Positions 36,921 to 45,564 of a stretch of DNA of 64,000 nt are shown one piece after another. The DNA comes from Aestuariivita sp. (lineage in GTDB: Bacteria; Pseudomonadota; Alphaproteobacteria; Rhodobacterales; Rhodobacteraceae). The notes under the pieces are model-generated. The model ran no database searches. It was not told the DNA's origin and saw only the letters and a list, made by a program, of their open reading frames with translations. Position 1 is the first letter of the stretch, and each line of letters opens with the position of its first letter. Location of the stretch: positions 744,001 through 808,000 of the forward strand of contig JAGYKE010000004.1 of NCBI GenBank assembly GCA_018401465.1, read 5' to 3'. The position numbers were made by a program, and so were the translations under genes.

Positions 36921-36960
36921 TTGAACGGATCGCCCGGGTCGCGGTATGTTCTGGCGGTAT
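36921..36960 (+). promoter_or_regulatory. candidate ccdAB promoter with repeated GCGGTAT
   Basis: TTGAAC (36921-36926) and TATGTT (36945-36950), 18 bases apart, could be -35 and -10. The heptamer GCGGTAT occurs at 36941 and 36954, a direct repeat that might serve antitoxin binding. TTGGAG upstream of the ATG at 36979 is the ribosome binding site. The promoter call is tentative. Confidence 0.4.
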
Positions 36961-36978
36961 AGAATTGGAGTATCAACG

Positions 36979-37233
36979 ATGGCGACGACTGCGAAACGGA
37001 AAACGTCCCTGACCCTCGACGCCGGGCTTCTGGACACGGCGCGGGACCTGTGCCTCAACGTCTCGTCCGTCGCGGAAACGGCCCTGCGCGAGGCTGTGGA
37101 GCAGGCGCTGCGCCGGAAATGGGTGGAAGAAAACGCCGACGCGCTTGCGGCACAGGCCGAGTGGCATGCCCGCCACGGGCATCCCCTCGCCGATATTCTG
37201 GTCGGACCCGGGGCCGCCTCGTGGAAGACCTGA
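36979..37233 (+). CDS. ccdA: CcdA-family antitoxin
   Basis: This 84-residue protein has a ribbon-helix-helix N-terminus (KRKTSLTLDAGLLDTARDL) and the C-terminal CcdA tail ENADALAAQAEWHARHGHPL. In the known system the N-terminal part binds the operator and the tail wraps the CcdB toxin. The ATG at 36979 follows TTGGAG. Its last 13 bases overlap the toxin gene, so the two are translationally coupled. Confidence 0.86.
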   Translation: MATTAKRKTSLTLDAGLLDTARDLCLNVSSVAETALREAVEQALRRKWVEENADALAAQAEWHARHGHPLADILVGPGAASWKT

Positions 37234-37511
37234 AACGATTCGACGTTGCCGAATGGAACGGTGTCAGGATGGTCGTTGTCGAAAGCGATCTTCTGACGCC
37301 CGATCCCGCAATCGTGGTCATTCCCCTTCTTTCCGATTATCCGGCGGCTCGGCAGCTCAACCCCGTGATCGTCCATGACGGTCAGTCGCTGGTCCTTGCC
37401 ACGCGGCTGATCGGTGCCGTGCGGCGTCCGGCTCTGCGTCGTGTGGGCCGTGTCGCCGATCAGGGCGACAGGATCATCCGCGCCATTGATGTCCTGATCA
37501 GCGGTGTCTGA
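37221..37511 (+). CDS. ccdB: CcdB-family toxin (gyrase poison)
   Basis: This 96-residue protein starts at GTG 37221 inside the end of ccdA. It shows the CcdB pattern: a short beta strand start (FDVAEWNGVRMVVVESDLL), the VVIPLL block, NPVIVHDGQSLVLAT and a C-terminal helix DQGDRIIRAIDVLISGV. The Trp-Gly-Ile end that contacts gyrase in F-plasmid CcdB (WGI) reads ISGV here, so activity may be altered. It is a chromosomal copy next to imuB. Confidence 0.83.
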   Translation: MEDLKRFDVAEWNGVRMVVVESDLLTPDPAIVVIPLLSDYPAARQLNPVIVHDGQSLVLATRLIGAVRRPALRRVGRVADQGDRIIRAIDVLISGV

Positions 37512-37577
37512 CGCATCGGAAAATATCCCCGGACCTTTCCCTTGCGCGTCCCCCGCTTTCACCCCAATTGACCCCGA

Positions 37578-38570
37578 ATGGACGCCCGCATGGGTCGGCC
37601 GGAACGGGGGCATATCTTGGATTTCATCCTGATCGCGGGCGGCTTTGTCGCTCTGATGTTCGGCGGCGAAATGCTGGTCAAGGGCGCGGTGTCGGTGGCG
37701 TCGCGCATGGGTATCTCGCCCATGGTGATCGGGTTGACGCTGGTGGGCTTCGGCACTTCGACGCCGGAACTTCTGACCAGCCTGCAGGCCGCCTTCGCCG
37801 GGTCGCCGGGCATCGCCATCGGCAACGTGGTCGGGTCGAACACGGCGAACGTGCTGCTGATCCTTGCCGTCGCCGCCCTGATCGCGCCCATCGCGGTGGC
37901 GCGCGACGCCTTCCGGCGCGACGGCAGCGTGATGATCGTGGCCAGCCTTGCCTGTCTTGCCGTCGTCCTGTCGGGATCGGTGGGGCGACTTGGCGGCGGG
38001 CTGCTGGTCGCGGGCCTTGCGGTCTATCTGGTCTATACCCTCTGGTCCGAACGCCGCCGACCTTCCCCCGCGGGCGAGGTCTATGCCCATGAGGCCGAGG
38101 CGGTTCCCGGCGGATCGCCGGGTCTTGGCGCCTCGCTCGGCCTGTTCGTTCTGGGCCTTGCCATCACGCTGGCGGGGGCGCGGTTCCTCGTGCAGGGCGC
38201 GGTGGGGATCGCAACCGATTTCGGTGTGTCCGAGGCGGTGATCGGCGTCACCATCGTCGCCATCGGCACATCGCTGCCGGAACTGGTGACGTCCGTCATC
38301 GCCGCCCGCAAGGGTGAAGCCGACGTGGCGCTGGGCAACGTGATCGGGTCGAACATCTTCAACATCCTCGGCATCCTTGGGGTGACCGCGCTGGTCCATC
38401 CGCTCAGCGTGCCTGCCGAAATCGCCACGCGCGACATCTGGGTGATGCTGGTGGCGGCGGGCGCGCTGATCTTCGTGGCCGTGTCGGGTTGGCGCATCAA
38501 CCGCACCGAAGGCGCGGTCATGCTGGGCCTTTACGCCGCTTATCTAGGCTGGCTGGTGGCGACGCTTTAA
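37578..38570 (+). CDS. calcium/sodium antiporter (YrbG-type K-dependent Na/Ca exchanger family)
   Basis: This is up to 330 residues long, with about ten transmembrane helices in two inverted repeats. Each repeat carries the ion-binding alpha motif: GFGTSTPELLTSL with VVGSNTANVLLIL, and AIGTSLPELVTSV with VIGSNIFNILGIL. It exchanges Na+ for Ca2+ across the inner membrane. The start is uncertain: ATG 37578 gives an extra 13-residue hydrophilic lead, ATG 37590 or TTG 37617 gives the usual N-terminus. The stop overlaps the convergent DUF3179 gene by four bases. Confidence 0.9.
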   Translation: MDARMGRPERGHILDFILIAGGFVALMFGGEMLVKGAVSVASRMGISPMVIGLTLVGFGTSTPELLTSLQAAFAGSPGIAIGNVVGSNTANVLLILAVAALIAPIAVARDAFRRDGSVMIVASLACLAVVLSGSVGRLGGGLLVAGLAVYLVYTLWSERRRPSPAGEVYAHEAEAVPGGSPGLGASLGLFVLGLAITLAGARFLVQGAVGIATDFGVSEAVIGVTIVAIGTSLPELVTSVIAARKGEADVALGNVIGSNIFNILGILGVTALVHPLSVPAEIATRDIWVMLVAAGALIFVAVSGWRINRTEGAVMLGLYAAYLGWLVATL

Positions 38571-39916
38571 CCTTCCCAGAGTGCGGTTCCGGGGTGGAAC
38601 TGCGACCACGCGAACCAGAAGGCCTGATGGCTGCCCAGATCGGCACCTGACGCATCCACCGCCCTGACCCCGCCTGCGTCAAGGACAAGGCGCACGTTCT
38701 CGAAGGCGATCTCGCGCCCCTGTTTCAGCGCGATCAACGCCGCACCGCGTGGAAAGGCGACGGGCGTGCCCGACGCGGTCACGACGCCGATCACGTCTTC
38801 ATGCACGCCAAGGCGCGGGTCCACGTCGCCCACCGGAAAGATCGGCCCGTTCGCGTCGCGCCCGTTGCGGAAGTCGAAGTTACGGCCCAGCGCCAGCGCC
38901 TCGACCAGAACGGTCGTGTCGGGATAGGCGGCCTTCCAGCTGCCCCAGTCCGACGTGATGACCGTGGCCTGCTTCAGCTGCAGGCCCCGTTCCGCCAGTG
39001 GCCCCGTCACCGCGCGGCCCAAGAAGGTGTCGAAGACCGACATCGTCTCAATATCGTACATCACCTTGTTCGACCGGATCAGCAGGCCCGAGGTGCGCAG
39101 CACCGGGCGGTCGATGCCCGGCGGCAGATCGTCGGTGAACCACGCCTGCGCCGATCCGCAGAGCGTGCAATAGGGTATGCCGAGGTCCCGCCCGCCCAGC
39201 GTGTCGTTCACCATCTCGCGCACTTCCATGATGCGGCGGGGATAGGCGCGGGCCTCGCCGTTCACGACGACGCCGAAGATTATGTCATCGTCCTTCAGCC
39301 AGGTCGCCTCGTCTGCGGTGCTGACGGGGGGGTTGTCTGCGGCGGGGATGCAGTTGCAGGGCATGTCGGTCCGGTCATAGGGCCGGTCATCGATCAGCAC
39401 GCCGCCCCAGGACACCATCCGCCAGTCGATGTCGCCTTCGATGAACAGCTTGTCCCAGCCGGGCACCAATGCGGTGAAGATCGCCCCCTTCGTGGCAAGG
39501 TAGTCCGGCGGCGCGGGGATTTCCCACGCCATCAGGTGATCGGTCAGCAGGCCCCAGTGGTTGCTGTCGGGCGCGTCCTTGCCCAACAGGCCAAACCCGG
39601 CCCCGGCCAGTGACGCGGTCAGCCCCGGCCCCGAGACAAAGCGCATCAGGTCCGCGACAAGCCATGCAAGACGCGGATCACCCGACGCGGTGATCGCTTC
39701 CAGCGCCGCGATCTGCTCGGCCCCCCACGAGGCCTGAGCGGCGGTATCGACGAACGCCGCCTGCACCGCGGCCAGAAGGTCTGGCGACAAGGGCCCGTCC
39801 GGGATCGCAGGCGGCTGGCCGAACTCGGCGATGACGTAATCGGGCAGTGGTTCCTGCGCCGGGGCCGTGGTGGCGAAGGCGGTCAGAAGCGGCAGGGCAA
39901 GGATCAGGTGGCGCAT
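38567..39916 (-). CDS. DUF3179 domain-containing secreted protein
   Basis: This 449-residue protein has a signal peptide (MRHLILALPLLTAFATTAPA). The DUF3179 region covers the C-terminal two thirds and shows GVVVNGEARAYPRRIMEV, GIPYCTLCGSAQAWF, TSGLLIRSNKVMYDIET and GVVTASGTPVAFPRGAAL. The function of the family is unknown; the CTLCGS motif could bind metal or form a disulfide in the periplasm. The ATG at 39916 is chosen because it starts the signal peptide. Confidence 0.85.
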   Translation of the reverse strand: MRHLILALPLLTAFATTAPAQEPLPDYVIAEFGQPPAIPDGPLSPDLLAAVQAAFVDTAAQASWGAEQIAALEAITASGDPRLAWLVADLMRFVSGPGLTASLAGAGFGLLGKDAPDSNHWGLLTDHLMAWEIPAPPDYLATKGAIFTALVPGWDKLFIEGDIDWRMVSWGGVLIDDRPYDRTDMPCNCIPAADNPPVSTADEATWLKDDDIIFGVVVNGEARAYPRRIMEVREMVNDTLGGRDLGIPYCTLCGSAQAWFTDDLPPGIDRPVLRTSGLLIRSNKVMYDIETMSVFDTFLGRAVTGPLAERGLQLKQATVITSDWGSWKAAYPDTTVLVEALALGRNFDFRNGRDANGPIFPVGDVDPRLGVHEDVIGVVTASGTPVAFPRGAALIALKQGREIAFENVRLVLDAGGVRAVDASGADLGSHQAFWFAWSQFHPGTALWEG

Positions 39917-40000
39917 GGCGGGTTCCCCGGTGACGATGCGCGCAATCTGCGCCCTTTCCCCCGTCCGCGCCAATCAACTGACGATCACCCTTGGGTGAAG

Positions 40001-41368
40001 TCAGAAGGTGCCGACCTGCGTCGCGATCAGCAGCGCCACGATCAGCGCAAGAACCGGTATCGCCACGGCAACCACGAAGATCGGGCCATAGGCCTCGCGG
40101 TGGGTCAGACCGGCGATGCCCAGAAGCGTGACGACCGCCCCGTTATGGGGCAGCGCGTCAAGCCCGCCGGTGGCCAGCGCCACGATCCGGTGCAGAGCGG
40201 CGGGGTCGGTCCCTTCCGCCAGCGCGAGGTCGAGATACCGCGCCCCCAGCGCGTCGAGCGCGATGGACATCCCCCCCGACGCCGACCCGGTGATGCCCGC
40301 CAGCACGCTCGCCGATGCCGCAAGACCGGTCAGCGCGCCGCCCGGCACCTCCGCCAGCGCCGCGTTCACTGCGCCGAAGGCGGGCAGCGACGCGACCACC
40401 GCGCCGAAGCCCACAAGGGCGGCGGTGTTGAACAGCGGCAGAAGCGCCGCCTGCGCGCCCTGCCCCAGCACTGCCTTCGGGTCGGTCAGCCGCCGCCAGC
40501 CCAGCGCCAGCGCCAGCAGGATCGCCAGCGTCAAGGCCCCGATCAGCGCCCAAAGGCCGATGACCCTTTCGGGGCCGGTCCCGCCCCAGGCCGGATCGGA
40601 AAGATAGGTCATGTCGAGCCGCGGCAGCACGGTTTCTGCCAGCACCCAGTTCGCCGCGAAAACCGTCAGGATCGGGGCGACCGCCACGCTGAGCGGCGGC
40701 AGGTCAGGCCCGTCGCCGGTATCGCCCGCTTCGTCCGGCCAGTCCGTTGCCCCTTCCCGGCGGGCGAGGAGACCCAGATAGACCAGCCCGCCCACCGCCA
40801 TGATCAGCCCCGCGATCACGCCCAGCCCCGGCGCTGCGAAGACGGTCGTCCCGAAATAGGGCATCGGGATCGCGTTCTGGATCGCGGGCGACCCGGGCAG
40901 CGCGCTCATCGTGAAGGTGAAGGCACCCAGCGCAATGGCCGCCGGGATCAGCCGGCGCGGCAGATCGGCGGCCCGGAACAGCGCCATCGCCAGCGGATAG
41001 ACGGCGAAGGCCACGACGAACAGCGACACGCCCCCATAGGTCAGCGCCGCGCAGGACAGGACCACCGCCGTCAGCGCCTGCCCCGGCCCCAGCCGTGCGA
41101 CGATGGCGCGGGCCAGCGCCATGGCGGCACCCGATGCCTCCATCACCTTGCCAAAGACCGCGCCCAGCAGGAACAGCGGCAGAAAGGCTGTCACGAAGCC
41201 CCCGGCCGCGGGCATGAAGCGCTGCGTCAGCGTGGCTGCCAGAGGGTCGAAGGCGAAGGCGGCCGCCAGCAGCGCCATCACTGGCGCGGCCAGAAGAACC
41301 GGCCAGCCGCGATAGACGACCCAGATCTGAAGACCGAGCGGCAGAAGAAGGGTGACGAGCGCCAGCAT
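40001..41368 (-). CDS. GntP-family permease
   Basis: This 455-residue integral membrane protein has about 12 hydrophobic segments and the GntP pattern: FLPLFLLGAVFGKVMEASG near residue 62, LTYGGVSLFVVAFAVYPLA near 108, SALPGSPAIQNAIPMPYFGT near 154 and GSASGGMSIALDALG near 365. The family imports gluconate and related hydroxy acids with protons. No catabolic or regulatory gene for such acids is adjacent, so the substrate is open. It is monocistronic by appearance. Confidence 0.88.
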   Translation of the reverse strand: MLALVTLLLPLGLQIWVVYRGWPVLLAAPVMALLAAAFAFDPLAATLTQRFMPAAGGFVTAFLPLFLLGAVFGKVMEASGAAMALARAIVARLGPGQALTAVVLSCAALTYGGVSLFVVAFAVYPLAMALFRAADLPRRLIPAAIALGAFTFTMSALPGSPAIQNAIPMPYFGTTVFAAPGLGVIAGLIMAVGGLVYLGLLARREGATDWPDEAGDTGDGPDLPPLSVAVAPILTVFAANWVLAETVLPRLDMTYLSDPAWGGTGPERVIGLWALIGALTLAILLALALGWRRLTDPKAVLGQGAQAALLPLFNTAALVGFGAVVASLPAFGAVNAALAEVPGGALTGLAASASVLAGITGSASGGMSIALDALGARYLDLALAEGTDPAALHRIVALATGGLDALPHNGAVVTLLGIAGLTHREAYGPIFVVAVAIPVLALIVALLIATQVGTF

Positions 41369-41443
41369 GACGCCAGTCTAGGCCTGCGCCCGCAAACCTG
41401 CCGCGCGCGTATTGCCGCAGTGCAGCATTCGCGATGTTCAGTG

Positions 41444-41929
41444 TCAGCCGACCGGTTTGCGCATGCTCATCCGGCCTTCGACGATCTGCGCGCCTTGGCG
41501 CTGGTAGAAGGCAATCCCACGCGCGTTTTCACGCCGAACGTGCCAATCGATGCGGCAGGCGCCCGCTTCGGCTGCGCGGGCTGCAATCCAGTTCATAAGC
41601 GCCGTCCCCAGTCCGCCGCCGCGGTGGTCGGGAAGAACAAACAATTCCTTCAGCTCCATCTGGACCCAACGTTCGGGACGCGGGTCGCTGACCGACTGGA
41701 ACAGCGCGACGGCTGCAAGCCCGACCGCGCTGTCGCTGCCCGACCGGGCGATGGCCAGCCGGTGCGGTGTGTCTGGCGCCAAGAGGCGACCGATATGCCG
41801 CAAGACGGTGTCCCGGTTCGGAAGGGGGGCTTCCGGCACATCGTGCCGATAAAGTTCCACAAGCAAGGGCACCAGTCGATCCGCGTCAGCGGGCTGCGCC
41901 CAGTCGATCGTGTATCCCGCCTTGTCCAA
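41444..41929 (-). CDS. GNAT family N-acetyltransferase
   Basis: About 161 residues from TTG 41929, which is preceded by GGGGAG at a good distance. The acetyl-CoA binding motif A is LKELFVLPDHRGGGLGTALM near residue 100, and motif B ends in ENARGIAFYQRQGAQIVEG. It acetylates an amine of an unknown acceptor. It begins 14 bases after the tetR stop, in the same direction as the paa genes, so it may be the last gene of that operon. Confidence 0.82.
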   Translation of the reverse strand: MDKAGYTIDWAQPADADRLVPLLVELYRHDVPEAPLPNRDTVLRHIGRLLAPDTPHRLAIARSGSDSAVGLAAVALFQSVSDPRPERWVQMELKELFVLPDHRGGGLGTALMNWIAARAAEAGACRIDWHVRRENARGIAFYQRQGAQIVEGRMSMRKPVG

Positions 41930-41943
41930 GCGATCTGCTCCCC

Positions 41944-42513
41944 TCAAACCCCCTTCAGCCCCGCCTGCACGAAATCCGCCGCCAGATCGGCATAGGCCGC
42001 GCGGGACAGGCCGCGCCCCGGGCGGTGCCACATGTAGAACCAGTTGAGGATCCCGAAGACCGTCATCGTGACCGCCCGCAGGCGGTCGGGCGACAGGTCG
42101 GGGCGGTCGGCTGCCACGGCGTCGGCCATGATCGTGACCAACCGCCGCTGATGGGCGACAAGCGGCGCCTGCATCTCGGGCGGAAGCGTCGCGAGCGCGT
42201 CAAGCTGCAGCTTGTGTTCGGCATCAGCATCTTCATAGGCCGACAGGATCGCGCGGATCAGGCCCGGCAGGCCGTTGCCCTTCGCCTCGTCCACCACCGC
42301 CACCAGTTCCGACAGGTGGGTGTCGAGGATGTCGAAGAGCAGCGCCTCCTTGCTGTCGTAATAGTGGTAGATCAGCGCCTTCGACACGCCGCATTCCCGC
42401 GCCGCGCCCGTCATCGAGGCACGGTCATAGCCATGGCGTGCGAAATAGGCGGCAGCCCCCTTGCGCAGGCCGCCGCGCTTTTCGTCGTGATCGCGTGCGA
42501 TCCCGCGCGGCAT
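41944..42513 (-). CDS. TetR/AcrR family regulator of the paa genes
   Basis: This 189-residue protein has a TetR HTH at about residues 14-60 (GAAAYFARHGYDRASMTGAA, then CGVSKALIYHYYDSKEALL) and an all-helical ligand domain. Its start overlaps the paaK stop by one base (TGATG), so it is in the paaI-paaJ-paaK operon. The equivalent place in other proteobacteria is held by PaaR, a TetR repressor released by phenylacetyl-CoA. A palindromic site in the divergent promoter region (45489) is its probable target. Confidence 0.86.
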   Translation of the reverse strand: MPRGIARDHDEKRGGLRKGAAAYFARHGYDRASMTGAARECGVSKALIYHYYDSKEALLFDILDTHLSELVAVVDEAKGNGLPGLIRAILSAYEDADAEHKLQLDALATLPPEMQAPLVAHQRRLVTIMADAVAADRPDLSPDRLRAVTMTVFGILNWFYMWHRPGRGLSRAAYADLAADFVQAGLKGV

Positions 42514-43823
42514 CAGTCTTTCGGGCGCTTGTCGAGGATGCGCACCGCCTTGCCCTGGCTGCGTTCCACGCCGCCCGGGTCGGCCACATCGACCTTCACG
42601 GAAATCCCGATGATCGACTTGATCCGGTGGGCGAGGTCCTTGGCCGCCACCGCCCGCGCTTCGACCGCTTCCGACCCTTGCGCCGCTTCGGTCAGGATGC
42701 GCATCTGGTCCATGCGGTCGGGGCGGCTGAGTTCGATCTGGAAGTGGGGCGCCAGCGCCTTCACCTCCATCAGCTGTTCCTCGATCTGGGTCGGGAAGAC
42801 GTTGACGCCCCGCAAGATGATCATGTCGTCGCTGCGGCCGGTGATCTTTTCCATCCGCCGCATGCTGCGCGCGGTGCCCGGCAACAGGCGCGTCAGGTCG
42901 CGCGTGCGGTAGCGGATGATCGGGAAGGCCTCTTTCGACAGCGAGGTGAAGACGAGTTCCCCCATCTCTCCGTCAGGCAGGACCTCACCCGTGACGGGGT
43001 CGATGATCTCGGGGTAAAAGTGGTCTTCCCAGATGTGCAGGCCGTCCTTCGTTTCCACGCATTCGTTGGCGACGCCGGGGCCCATGACTTCGCTCAGGCC
43101 GTAGATGTCGACGGCGTGCATGTCGAAGGCGTCTTCAATTTCGCGCCGCATGGCGTTGGTCCAGGGTTCGGCGCCGAAGATGCCGACCTGAAGCGGCGAC
43201 TGGCGCGGGTCGAGGCCCTGTGCTGCGTATTCATCAAGGATCGACAACGCGTAGGACGGCGTGACGGTGATGCCCTTGGGGCGGAAATCCTCGATCAGGC
43301 GAACCTGCCGCTGGGTCATCCCGCCCGAGATCGGAACGGTCGTCAGCCCCAGCGCATCGGCGCCAAGGTGAATGCCCAGACCCCCGGTGAACAGGCCATA
43401 GCCATAGGCGTTGTGCAGCAGGTCGCCGGGTTTCAGACCCGAGGCGCGCAGGGACCGCGCGACCACTTCGCCCCAGACCTTCAGGTCACGTTCAGTATAG
43501 CCCACCACCGTCGGCTGGCCCGTGGTTCCCGACGACGCGTGAATTCGTGCCACCTGTTCGCGCGGCACGGCGAACATCCCGAAGGGATAATTGGCCCGCA
43601 GGTCCAGCTTCGTCGTGAAGGGAAACTTCGCAAGGTCCGCCAGCGTCTTCAGATCGTCCGGGTGCACGCCCTTCGCGTCGAACGCGGCCTTGTAATGTGC
43701 AACGTTCTCATAGGCGTGGCGGAGCGACCATTTCATCCGCTCAAGCTGAAGCGCCGCGATTTCGTCCCGGCTGGCGATCTCGATCGGGTTCAGGCTGTCC
43801 TTCGGGGGGGTGAGGTCTTTCAT
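42513..43823 (-). CDS. paaK: phenylacetate-CoA ligase
   Basis: This 436-residue adenylate-forming enzyme has the ATP-binding motif HASSGTTGQPTVVGYT near residue 92, YGLSEVMGPGVANEC near 237 and the C-terminal IIRYRTRDLTRLL / GRSDDMIILRGVNVFPTQIE region. It activates phenylacetate to phenylacetyl-CoA, the first step of aerobic phenylacetate breakdown. The ATG at 43823 is the family start and overlaps the paaJ stop by one base. The length matches the usual 430-440. Confidence 0.95.
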   Translation of the reverse strand: MKDLTPPKDSLNPIEIASRDEIAALQLERMKWSLRHAYENVAHYKAAFDAKGVHPDDLKTLADLAKFPFTTKLDLRANYPFGMFAVPREQVARIHASSGTTGQPTVVGYTERDLKVWGEVVARSLRASGLKPGDLLHNAYGYGLFTGGLGIHLGADALGLTTVPISGGMTQRQVRLIEDFRPKGITVTPSYALSILDEYAAQGLDPRQSPLQVGIFGAEPWTNAMRREIEDAFDMHAVDIYGLSEVMGPGVANECVETKDGLHIWEDHFYPEIIDPVTGEVLPDGEMGELVFTSLSKEAFPIIRYRTRDLTRLLPGTARSMRRMEKITGRSDDMIILRGVNVFPTQIEEQLMEVKALAPHFQIELSRPDRMDQMRILTEAAQGSEAVEARAVAAKDLAHRIKSIIGISVKVDVADPGGVERSQGKAVRILDKRPKD

Positions 43824-45016
43824 CAGGCTTTCTCCAGCAGAAGCGCGATGCCCTGTCCGACGCCGATGCACATGGTGCAGACGGCGCGGGCCATGTCGTT
43901 GTCGGTCATGGTCAGGGATGCGGTCAGCGCAAGGCGCGTGCCCGACATGCCCAACGGATGGCCCAGCGCGATGGCCCCGCCATGCGGGTTCACGTGGTCC
44001 GCATCATCGGGCAGGCCCAACTGGCGCATCACGGCCAGCCCTTGCGCCGCGAAGGCCTCGTTCAATTCGATCAGGTCGATGTCTCCGATCCCCAGCCCGT
44101 GCTGCGCCAGCAGCTTTTCGGTCGCGGGCGCAGGGCCAATCCCCATGATGCGCGGCGGCACGCCCACGGTCGTCATGCCGGTGATCCGCGCGCGGGGGGT
44201 AAGGCCGTATTTCTTCACCGCCGCCTCGCTGGCGACGATGACCGCCGCAGCACCATCGTTCACGCCCGACGCGTTTCCGGCGGTCACGCTGCCGCCGTCG
44301 CGGAACGGGGTGGGCAGTTTCACCAGCTGTTCGATGGTTGTCGCGCGGGGGTGTTCATCGGTATCGACGATGACCGGATCACCCTTGCGCTGGGGGATGC
44401 TCACCGGCGCGATTTCGCGCGCCATGCGCCCCGACGCGATAGCCGCAAGCGCGCGGGTCTGCGACCGCAGCGCGAAGGCGTCCTGATCGGCGCGGCTGAT
44501 CGAATAATCGGCGGCGACATTCTCGGCCGTCTCGGGCATCGAATCGGTGCCATAGGCCTTGTGCATCGCCCGGTTCACGAAGCGCCAGCCGATGGTGGTG
44601 TCGTAGATTTCCGCCTTCCGCGAAAAGGCCGCGTCGGCCTTCGGCATGACCAGTGGCGCGCGCGACATCGATTCGACGCCACAGGCGATGACGACATCCG
44701 CCTCGCCCGTGCGCACGGCCCGCGCGGCGGACCCCACGGCATCAAGCCCCGATCCGCACAGCCGGTTGATCGTGCCACCCGGCACCGTATCGGGCAGGCC
44801 CGCCAGCAGCACCGCCATGCGCGCCACGTTGCGGTTGTCTTCGCCCGCCTGGTTGGCGCAGCCCGCCAGAACCTCGTCCACGGGCATGTTGGGATGGGCG
44901 CGCATCACTTCCGCGATCACATGCGCCAGCAGGTCGTCCGGGCGCACGCCCGACAGCGCGCCGCCATAGCGGCCGATGGGGGTGCGAAGCCCGTCGCAGA
45001 GATAGGCGTGTGTCAT
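43823..45016 (-). CDS. paaJ: 3-oxoadipyl-CoA thiolase
   Basis: This 397-residue thiolase starts YLCDGLRTPIGRYGGALSGV, the N-terminus of PaaJ/PcaF. The nucleophile Cys lies in TINRLCGSGLDAVG near residue 90, the His in GGAIALGHPLGMSG near 350 and the second Cys in VCTMCIGVGQG near 380. It cleaves 3-oxoadipyl-CoA (and 2,3-didehydro-3-oxoadipyl-CoA in the paa route) to acetyl-CoA and succinyl-CoA. Its start overlaps the paaI stop by four bases. It could serve beta-ketoadipate degradation too. Confidence 0.92.
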   Translation of the reverse strand: MTHAYLCDGLRTPIGRYGGALSGVRPDDLLAHVIAEVMRAHPNMPVDEVLAGCANQAGEDNRNVARMAVLLAGLPDTVPGGTINRLCGSGLDAVGSAARAVRTGEADVVIACGVESMSRAPLVMPKADAAFSRKAEIYDTTIGWRFVNRAMHKAYGTDSMPETAENVAADYSISRADQDAFALRSQTRALAAIASGRMAREIAPVSIPQRKGDPVIVDTDEHPRATTIEQLVKLPTPFRDGGSVTAGNASGVNDGAAAVIVASEAAVKKYGLTPRARITGMTTVGVPPRIMGIGPAPATEKLLAQHGLGIGDIDLIELNEAFAAQGLAVMRQLGLPDDADHVNPHGGAIALGHPLGMSGTRLALTASLTMTDNDMARAVCTMCIGVGQGIALLLEKA

Positions 45017-45444
45017 GTCTCTTCCTCGAAATGCTGGCCCTTGATGATGCGTGACAGGCCCCGGAAGAGCGCCACCTTGCGCCCGTCCCCGCCTGTCACA
45101 ATGATGTCGTAGACGCCCGAGCGTCCCGTTTTCGCCGCCTCGGCCGCGACCGCCGTCAGGCGTTCGCCCTTCCGCCCCGGAGACAGGAACGTGATCTGGT
45201 TTTCCTGCGCCACGGCAAGCTGGTTGTAGCTGTTGCACGCGAAGGCGAACGCGCTGTCGGCCAGCGTGAAGATGTATCCGCCGTGGCAAATGTCGTGCCC
45301 GTTCAGGTGGTGATCCTCGACCGTGAAGGACATGGTCGCCGTCCCCGGCCCCACGGCGTCAAGCGTCATGCCCAGCCACTTGCTGGCGCGGTCATTGGCC
45401 CACATGGCCTGGGCGCTTTTGCGGGCGCGGTCTTCGGGTGTCAT
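45013..45444 (-). CDS. paaI: hydroxyphenylacetyl-CoA thioesterase
   Basis: This 143-residue hotdog-fold protein has the PaaI signature HHLNGHDICHGGYIFTLADS followed by AFAFACNSYN, and GRSGVYDIIVTGGDGRKVAL near the end. It hydrolyses dead-end CoA esters that accumulate if ring cleavage of phenylacetyl-CoA stalls. It is the first gene of the minus-strand paa operon, divergent from paaZ across 120 bases. Confidence 0.93.
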   Translation of the reverse strand: MTPEDRARKSAQAMWANDRASKWLGMTLDAVGPGTATMSFTVEDHHLNGHDICHGGYIFTLADSAFAFACNSYNQLAVAQENQITFLSPGRKGERLTAVAAEAAKTGRSGVYDIIVTGGDGRKVALFRGLSRIIKGQHFEEET

Positions 45445-45564
45445 TCTGTCCCCCTCCCCGTGGCGACGCGGTCACCCTGCATAAAACCGACCATGCGGTC
45501 AAGAGTGTTGATTTCCCCCATCCGACCGGGCATTGTGCCGACACGATCAGGGGAGGGACCGACG
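45445..45564. promoter_or_regulatory. divergent paaI / paaZ promoter region with palindromic operator
   Basis: The 120 bases between the divergent starts contain GACC-ATGC-GGTC at 45489-45500, preceded by AAACC. This shares CCGACC-N4-GGTC with the palindrome upstream of the aldehyde dehydrogenase at 14809. A second half-site TCCGACCGGGC lies near 45531. GGGGAGGG before the paaZ ATG is its ribosome binding site. The TetR regulator of the operon is the obvious binder. Confidence 0.58.

Noticed and set aside
39908-41995. A 695-codon plus-strand open frame across the GntP and GNAT genes
   Set aside because: It runs against two clear genes and its product is a low-complexity Arg/Gln/Gly-rich chain.
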